Source of the DNA: Corticibacter populi
GTDB taxonomy: Bacteria > Pseudomonadota > Gammaproteobacteria > Burkholderiales > Burkholderiaceae_C
Direction: 5' to 3'
DNA length: 64,000 nt
Assembly (NCBI RefSeq): GCF_004217315.1
Contig: NZ_SGWR01000005.1
Coordinates: 186,001 to 250,000, forward strand
How positions within the stretch are numbered: the stretch's first letter is position 1; each line of letters starts with the position of its first letter. Below the pieces are notes generated by a model. The model was given only the letters and a program-made list of their open reading frames with translations, was not told the DNA's origin and searched no databases. A program made the translations under genes and the position numbers. Shown piece by piece: positions 58,926-64,000 of this stretch.

Positions 58926-59039
58926 ATGAAAGTTTCAGCTTCTGTGAAGAAGATGTGTAGAAATTGCAAGATCATCCGCCGCAACGGCGTGGTGCGCGTG
59001 ATCTGCAGCGACCTGCGTCACAAGCAGCGTCAAGGTTGA
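58926..59039 (+). CDS. rpmJ: 50S ribosomal protein L36
   Basis: 37 residues, too short for ordinary gene calling. [20 protein letters not shown] followed by [13 protein letters not shown]. The zinc-binding set is C11, C14, C27 and H32. It follows secY directly, with no infA between, which differs from Burkholderia and Neisseria-type operons. Confidence 0.97.
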   Translation: MKVSASVKKMCRNCKIIRRNGVVRVICSDLRHKQRQG

Positions 59040-59055
59040 TAATTAAAGGACGTAT

Positions 59056-59409
59056 ATGGCACGTATTGCTGGTATCAACGTACCGCCGCATAAGCATACC
59101 GAAATCGGTCTGACGGCAATCTTCGGTATCGGCCGCAGCCGCGCTCGCAAGATCTGCGAGGCTGCAGGCATCGAGTACACCAAGAAGGTCAAGGATCTGA
59201 CCGATGGCGACCTGGAAAAGATCCGTGACCAGATCGCGCAGTTCACCATCGAAGGTGACCTGCGTCGCGAAACCACGATGAACATCAAGCGCCTGATGGA
59301 CATCGGCTGCTACCGTGGTTTCCGTCATCGTCGTGGTCTGCCGATGCGCGGCCAGCGCACTCGTACCAACGCACGCACCCGCAAGGGCCCGCGCAAGGGT
59401 GTCAAATAA
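59056..59409 (+). CDS. rpsM: 30S ribosomal protein S13
   Basis: 117 residues. [20 protein letters not shown] at the start and the C-terminal [20 protein letters not shown] are standard. It contacts P-site tRNA and the 50S subunit. First gene of the alpha operon segment, 16 bases after rpmJ. Confidence 0.98.
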   Translation: MARIAGINVPPHKHTEIGLTAIFGIGRSRARKICEAAGIEYTKKVKDLTDGDLEKIRDQIAQFTIEGDLRRETTMNIKRLMDIGCYRGFRHRRGLPMRGQRTRTNARTRKGPRKGVK

Positions 59410-59438
59410 ATCGCTGATTAAAGTTAGCAAGGATAACA

Positions 59439-59837
59439 ATGGCTAAGACTTCTTCCGCGTCGCAACGGGTGCGCAAAAAGGTCCGCAAGAATATTGCGGA
59501 CGGTATTGCCCACATCCACGCCTCGTTCAACAACACCATCATCACCATCACCGATCGCCAGGGCAACTCGCTGTCCTGGGCTTCTTCGGGTGGTCAGGGT
59601 TTCAAGGGCTCTCGCAAGTCCACGCCGTTCGCAGCCCAGGTGGCTTCCGAAGTGGCCGGCCGCGCCGCCATCGAGCACGGCATCAAGAACCTGGATGTCG
59701 AGATCAAGGGTCCTGGTCCCGGCCGCGAATCCTCGGTTCGTGCACTGGGCGCACTGGGCATCCGCATCACCTCGATCTCCGACGTGACGCCGGTTCCGCA
59801 CAACGGCTGCCGTCCGCAAAAGCGCCGTCGCATCTAA
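59439..59837 (+). CDS. rpsK: 30S ribosomal protein S11
   Basis: 132 residues. [20 protein letters not shown] and the ending [20 protein letters not shown] are typical. Part of the platform near the mRNA exit. Confidence 0.98.
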   Translation: MAKTSSASQRVRKKVRKNIADGIAHIHASFNNTIITITDRQGNSLSWASSGGQGFKGSRKSTPFAAQVASEVAGRAAIEHGIKNLDVEIKGPGPGRESSVRALGALGIRITSISDVTPVPHNGCRPQKRRRI

Positions 59838-59918
59838 TTTCATTCAAGACCACCGCCATTTCTGTCGAGAAATGGCTCCTGTGCCTATGTGCGCAGCAGA
59901 TGAACCTAGGAAAATCAA

Positions 59919-60542
59919 GTGGCACGTTACACTGGGCCGAAGGCCAAACTCTCCCGCCGCGAAGGCACCGATCTGTTCCTCAAGAGCGCTCGCCGCTCCA
60001 TCGCCGACAAGGCCAAGTTCGACAGCAAGCCTGGTCAACATGGCCGCATCTCCGGCAGCCGCACTTCCGACTACGGCCTGCAACTGCGCGAAAAGCAAAA
60101 AGTCAAGCGCATGTACGGCATCCTGGAAAAGCAGTTCCGCCGCTATTTTGCCGAGGCCGATCGCCGCCGTGGCAACACCGGCTCGAACCTGTTGTCACTG
60201 CTGGAATCGCGCCTGGACAACGTGGTGTATCGCCTCGGTTTCGGCTCGACCCGTGCCGAAGCCCGTCAGCTGGTCTCGCACAAGTCCATTCTGGTCAACG
60301 GCCAGCAGGTCAACATCCCTTCCTACCAGGTCAAGGCTGGCGACGTGATCGCCGTGCGCGAGCAGTCGCGCAACCAGGCTCGTGTGCAGGAAGCCCTGCA
60401 GCTGGCCCAACAAGTCGGTTTCCCGGCATGGGTGGAAGTGGCCCTCGACAAGGCCGAAGGCGTGTTCAAGAAGGCCCCGGATCGTGATGAATTCGGCGCT
60501 GACATCAATGAGTCGCTGATCGTCGAATTGTATTCGCGTTGA
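59919..60542 (+). CDS. rpsD: 30S ribosomal protein S4
   Basis: 207 residues from a GTG start (59919) after CTAGGA. S4 domain motifs include [20 protein letters not shown] and [20 protein letters not shown]. It nucleates 30S assembly and in E. coli represses the alpha operon. An 81-base gap separates it from rpsK. Confidence 0.98.
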   Translation: MARYTGPKAKLSRREGTDLFLKSARRSIADKAKFDSKPGQHGRISGSRTSDYGLQLREKQKVKRMYGILEKQFRRYFAEADRRRGNTGSNLLSLLESRLDNVVYRLGFGSTRAEARQLVSHKSILVNGQQVNIPSYQVKAGDVIAVREQSRNQARVQEALQLAQQVGFPAWVEVALDKAEGVFKKAPDRDEFGADINESLIVELYSR

Positions 60543-60566
60543 TCGTTTTTGATTCATTCAATAAAG

Positions 60567-60587
60567 AACCGCGACTCGTTCGCGGTT
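60567..60587 (+). promoter_or_regulatory. Hairpin between rpsD and rpoA
   Basis: An 8-bp stem AACCGCGA / TCGCGGTT with a five-base loop, without a T run after it. It could be a processing site, an attenuator or a structural element between the ribosomal and polymerase parts of the operon. Confidence 0.45.
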
Positions 60588-60645
60588 TACTCGCTTCACC
60601 AGCCTTACCGGTGTAACGAGCCGGGGGTATTGACAGGAAGTATCT

Positions 60646-61638
60646 ATGCAGACCAACTTGCTAAAACCAAAGACCATCAGCGTTGAACAGATCGCAACCA
60701 ACCGCGCCAAGGTCGAGCTCGAACCGTTCGAGCGTGGCTATGGACACACCTTGGGTAATGCGCTGCGTCGCGTGTTGCTGTCTTCGATGGTCGGTTATGC
60801 ACCCACCGAAGTGACGATTGCTGGCGTTCTGCACGAATTCTCCAGCATCGATGGTGTCCAGGAAGATGTGGTCAGCATTCTGCTGAACCTCAAGGGCGTG
60901 GTCTTCAAGCTGCACAACCGTGATGAAGTGACGTTGAGCCTGCGCAAGGAAGGCGAGGGCGTGGTGACCGCCGCTGACATCCAGACGCCGCATGACGTCG
61001 AGATCGTCAACCCCGAGCATGTGATTGCCCACATGTCCCAAGGGGCCAAGCTCGACATGCAGATCAAGGTCGAGAAGGGTCGTGGCTATGTGCCCGGCAC
61101 AGTGCGACGCTTTGCCGACGAAGGCACCAGCAAGTCGATCGGGCGCATCGTGCTCGACGCCTCGTTCTCGCCGGTGCTGCGAGTGAACTACACGGTCGAG
61201 AACGCCCGTGTGGAACAACGCACCGACCTGGACAAGCTGGTGATGGAGATCGAGACCAATGGTGCGATCACTGCCGAGGATGCCGTGCGCACCTCGGCCA
61301 AGATCCTGGTTGAACAGCTGGCGGTGTTCGCGCAGCTGGACGACAGTGACCTGGCCGACTTCACGACGACCACGACCGCTTCGCGCAGCGCTGCAACCTT
61401 CGATCCGATCCTGCTGCGTCCGGTCGACGAACTGGAACTGACTGTGCGTTCGGCCAACTGCCTCAAGGCCGAGAACATCTACTATATCGGTGACCTGATC
61501 CAGCGCACCGACAACGAACTCCTCAAGACGCCGAACCTGGGTCGCAAGTCGCTCAACGAAATCAAGGAGGTGCTCGCCTCGCGTGGCCTCACGCTGGGTA
61601 TGAAGCTCGAGAACTGGCCGCCCGCCGGACTCGAGTAA
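60646..61638 (+). CDS. rpoA: RNA polymerase alpha subunit
   Basis: 330 residues. The N-terminal dimerisation domain has [20 protein letters not shown] and the C-terminal domain [20 protein letters not shown], with the UP-element and activator-binding [19 protein letters not shown]. Complete. It lies 103 bases after rpsD. Confidence 0.98.
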   Translation: MQTNLLKPKTISVEQIATNRAKVELEPFERGYGHTLGNALRRVLLSSMVGYAPTEVTIAGVLHEFSSIDGVQEDVVSILLNLKGVVFKLHNRDEVTLSLRKEGEGVVTAADIQTPHDVEIVNPEHVIAHMSQGAKLDMQIKVEKGRGYVPGTVRRFADEGTSKSIGRIVLDASFSPVLRVNYTVENARVEQRTDLDKLVMEIETNGAITAEDAVRTSAKILVEQLAVFAQLDDSDLADFTTTTTASRSAATFDPILLRPVDELELTVRSANCLKAENIYYIGDLIQRTDNELLKTPNLGRKSLNEIKEVLASRGLTLGMKLENWPPAGLE

Positions 61639-61720
61639 ACCCTTTCCACCGCGCCACTTTTGTTGCACCTGCGGGTACCTGATACGGCCCGCAGTTATTT
61701 AATCTAAAAAGGAAACTACC

Positions 61721-62125
61721 ATGCGACATCGTAATGGACTTCGTAAACTCAACCGCACCAGTGCCCACCGCCAGGCCATGCTGCGCAACATGAGCAACTC
61801 GCTGATCGAGCATGAGCTGATCAAGACGACGGTGCCCAAGGCCAAGGAATTGCGCCGTGTCGTCGAGCCGCTGATCACGCTGGCCAAGGAAGACTCGGTG
61901 GCGAATCGCCGCCTGGCCTTCAGCCGCCTGCGCAGCCGTGATGCCGTGACCAAGCTGTTCAATGAGCTGGGGCCGCGTTTCAAGACCCGTCCCGGTGGCT
62001 ACACCCGCATTCTGAAGATGGGCTTCCGCGTGGGTGATAATGCTCCGATGGCGTTGGTCGAGCTTGTGGACCGTCCAGAAGAGGCCGAAGCAGAGAATTC
62101 TGCAAATGTTCAGGACAACGCATAA
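61721..62125 (+). CDS. rplQ: 50S ribosomal protein L17
   Basis: 134 residues. [20 protein letters not shown] is the invariant start. A short acidic tail ends it ([17 protein letters not shown]). Last gene of the alpha operon. Confidence 0.98.
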   Translation: MRHRNGLRKLNRTSAHRQAMLRNMSNSLIEHELIKTTVPKAKELRRVVEPLITLAKEDSVANRRLAFSRLRSRDAVTKLFNELGPRFKTRPGGYTRILKMGFRVGDNAPMALVELVDRPEEAEAENSANVQDNA

Positions 62126-62130
62126 AGCTG

Positions 62131-62139
62131 TGTTATAAT
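62131..62139 (+). promoter_or_regulatory. Extended -10 promoter of tRNA-fMet
   Basis: TGTTATAAT, a perfect extended -10 (TG-N-TATAAT), 11 bases before the tRNA. No good -35 is seen, which an extended -10 can replace. It starts only six bases after the rplQ stop. Confidence 0.65.
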
Positions 62140-62149
62140 TTTTGCTTAC

Positions 62150-62226
<77 letters not shown>

Positions 62227-62233
62227 AATTCAA

Positions 62234-62269
62234 GAAGCCTGCTGGAATGCCAGCAGGCTTCTTTTTTTT
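62234..62269 (+). terminator. Rho-independent terminator of tRNA-fMet
   Basis: A perfect 12-bp stem GAAGCCTGCTGG / CCAGCAGGCTTC with loop AATG, followed by eight T. Confidence 0.93.
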
Positions 62270-62868
62270 GCAGAAATCATTGATGCTTGGTGCCATTCTT
62301 GATGGGCATCCAGCGTTCTGATGTATTTGGTTCGGTTCAACCTGCTCAGAGGTCAAGCCACACTTATGCAAATGGCTCAGCGGGGGCCTCATGCCAAGCG
62401 TCTGGTGCCGGCACTGTTGATTGCAGCTGTGATCCAGTCGGCAATGACTCGGCTGGCCGTGCTGCAGCTTCTTGAATCCGCGCGCCGTGAACTGGTAGCT
62501 GCAGCCGCCGCCAATCTGGCTCAGGTAAATCCTGGGCGGTTTGCAGGCGCACGTCGTCGATGGTCTACAGACCCTGGTCGCCGAGTTGCGCGAGCACGTG
62601 ATCAGTCTGACCCACTGGGGCGTCTCGCGCAGGCTCAGGCCCAGGCGAGGGCCGTGGTACTCGGACCGGTGGCGAAGAAGGTGCCGAAATACTCGGTGGT
62701 TGGGGCGGCACTCGGTGAGTCGGTGACTTCGACGGCGGGCAGGCGAGATGTCTTGCGTTTGCGCTGCTAGCAGAGGGAGTGGATGGAACAAGCCCGGTCC
62801 ACTGGAGTGGGGAAAAAATCCCCCGCGCGGGAAATAGGAGCGGGTTTCACCATCGCGGCATGCACCGG
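62270..62868. other. 600-base region without a recognisable gene
   Basis: Between the tRNA-fMet terminator and the MFS gene. Frames on both strands are open for 60-150 codons, but none has motifs, a good ribosome site or family features. The minus-strand reading from about 62360 to 62700 shifts frame repeatedly and may be a decayed gene. Confidence 0.4.
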
Positions 62869-64000
62869 TTATGGATGCTGGTCTTCGGTGCGTGACCGGG
62901 GCGGTGAGAGGCTGGCGAGACAGCGGCGGCTCAAGGTAGTGGAGAGGCCCAGCAACACCAGCGCACCCACGCCGGCTGAAACGGCAAACACCAGCAGCAC
63001 CGATGAAGGGCCGTAGCCGGCGGCGAGGATATGTCCGCCGAGCACGGGTGCGATGACGGCGCCCAGACGACCCAGGCCGAGGGTGATGCCAATGGCGGCG
63101 GCGCGATAATGCTCCGGAAAGGCATCGGCCACCAAGGCATTGACGAGGTTCTGGGCACTGATGGCGCTCATGCCCAGCAGGGCGATAACGGCGAACAGAC
63201 CCCAACCGTTGAGTACGCGTGCCGCAACCAGCACCAGGCACGCGCTGGCCAGCAGGCCGGCGACGATGGCTACCGGACGGGAGCCCCAGCGAAACGCCAG
63301 GCTGGCCGTGAGCAGTGAGCCCACAATGGCACCTGTGTTGAGGGTGAACATCATCTGCATGGCATCGGTGAAGGGCACGTCGAACTCGCGCATCAGCTGC
63401 GTCAGCCAGACACTGACGCCATACCAGGTCAGCAGGTCGGCCAGCGTGGCCAGGGTGCCGAGTACCAGCACACCGAGGCTGGCGCCGCGGAGGATCGTGC
63501 GCCAGTCATGCTGCCGCACCGTCTGGTTGGCGTCCGAGTGGCGGGCTTGCCGTTCGATCCTGCCGAGATAGGGGGCAATGGACAATATCGCGAGCAAGCC
63601 GATGATGCCCCCGGCCACAAACAGCGGGCGCCACCCCCAGTGGGGAATGATGGCGTGAGAGACCACGGCAGCCAGCATGCCCCCCAGCGGGATGCCGGAC
63701 ATCACGATGCTGATGGCCATGGCTCCGTGGTGCTGCTGGCTGTGCTTGCGGGCCAGCGACAGTCCGGCGGGGAGTACGACGCCCAGCCCGAAACCTGCCA
63801 GCAGGCGCAGTGCCCCGAACTGCCAGCCGCTTTGCACCAGGGCGATCAAGGTGGTCGCGGCAGTGAAGCCGGCAAAGCCATAGCTCACGGTTCGGGCCAG
63901 GCCGAGCGATTGCGTCAGGCGCCCCGCCATGACGCCACCGAGCAGCATGCCCAGAAAGATCATGCTGCCGATGGTTCCGGCCTGGGCCTTGTCGATGCCC
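62869..64000 (-). CDS. MFS transporter, aromatic acid/H+ symporter-like (5' end beyond window)
   Basis: About 377 residues visible; the frame is open to the window edge, so the start is missing. It has MFS helices from roughly number 2 to 12: GIDKAQAGTIGSMIFLGMLL, GGVMAGRLTQSLGLARTVSY and LRLLAGFGLGVVLPAGLSLA. GIPLGGMLAAVVSHAIIPHWGW resembles the AAHS branch, which imports benzoate- or hydroxybenzoate-type acids. The GRR loop motif of that family reads GRLTQSLGL here, so the assignment to AAHS is tentative. Confidence 0.8.
   Translation of the reverse strand, partial: GIDKAQAGTIGSMIFLGMLLGGVMAGRLTQSLGLARTVSYGFAGFTAATTLIALVQSGWQFGALRLLAGFGLGVVLPAGLSLARKHSQQHHGAMAISIVMSGIPLGGMLAAVVSHAIIPHWGWRPLFVAGGIIGLLAILSIAPYLGRIERQARHSDANQTVRQHDWRTILRGASLGVLVLGTLATLADLLTWYGVSVWLTQLMREFDVPFTDAMQMMFTLNTGAIVGSLLTASLAFRWGSRPVAIVAGLLASACLVLVAARVLNGWGLFAVIALLGMSAISAQNLVNALVADAFPEHYRAAAIGITLGLGRLGAVIAPVLGGHILAAGYGPSSVLLVFAVSAGVGALVLLGLSTTLSRRCLASLSPPRSRTEDQHP

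Noticed and set aside
60634-60639. TTGACA just before rpoA as a -35 box
   Set aside because: It lies within a few bases of the rpoA start codon, so a promoter there could not express the full gene. Coincidental.

Overview
The window is high-GC, gene-dense bacterial chromosome. The gene content suggests a betaproteobacterium, probably Burkholderiales: an EF-P with Arg32 next to its rhamnosyltransferase EarP, the order trm112-kdsB-adk, a Cys-free 101-residue S14, and a spc/alpha ribosomal cluster without infA. I cannot assign a genus from sequence alone.

Layout. 0-5.3 kb: two uncharacterised genes, a nitroreductase and ppc. 5.5-12.5 kb: the C4-dicarboxylate system dctD-dctB, an S9 peptidase, and dctA with a sigma-54 promoter and a perfect palindrome upstream. 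12.7-16.7 kb: a D-cysteine desulfhydrase and a taurine/sulfonate-type ABC transporter, all on the minus strand. 17-20.6 kb: a PhoU-like protein with a Pit phosphate transporter, then upp and a YihY-type membrane protein. About 20.6-36.35 kb: an accessory region of small regulator-plus-effector modules (MarR/EamA, ECF41 sigma with monooxygenase and nitroreductase, LysR, HxlR/SDR, DJ-1, TetR/secreted protein, MarR/MFS/molybdenum hydroxylase). It carries a relaxase relic and ends in a frameshifted LysR pseudogene directly against the adk terminator. 36.4-51.4 kb: housekeeping genes (adk, kdsB, trm112, ggt, tRNA-His, ppiD, tRNA-Val, hupB, pgsA, uvrC, earP, efp, gdhA, miaA). 51.6-53.3 kb: glpD. 53.3-62.1 kb: spc and alpha ribosomal operons rplN to rplQ. 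62.15 kb: initiator tRNA with its own promoter and terminator. The right edge holds a truncated MFS transporter.

How the parts work together. DctB and DctD should sense dicarboxylate and activate dctA through sigma-54; ppc feeds the same C4 pool. DcyD plus the ABC transporter suggests sulfur scavenging. EarP modifies the EF-P encoded just downstream. In the accessory region most regulators sit beside a palindrome and a transporter or oxidoreductase, so local control is likely.

Features not explained by ordinary annotation: (1) a family of short terminal-inverted-repeat elements (five copies, 33-237 bp), four of which begin exactly at a stop codon of a neighbouring gene; (2) a perfect 23-bp inverted repeat placed where a sigma-54 enhancer for dctA should be; (3) an ECF41 locus with a matching candidate promoter; (4) an 88-bp duplicated LysR promoter region now in front of a DJ-1 gene.
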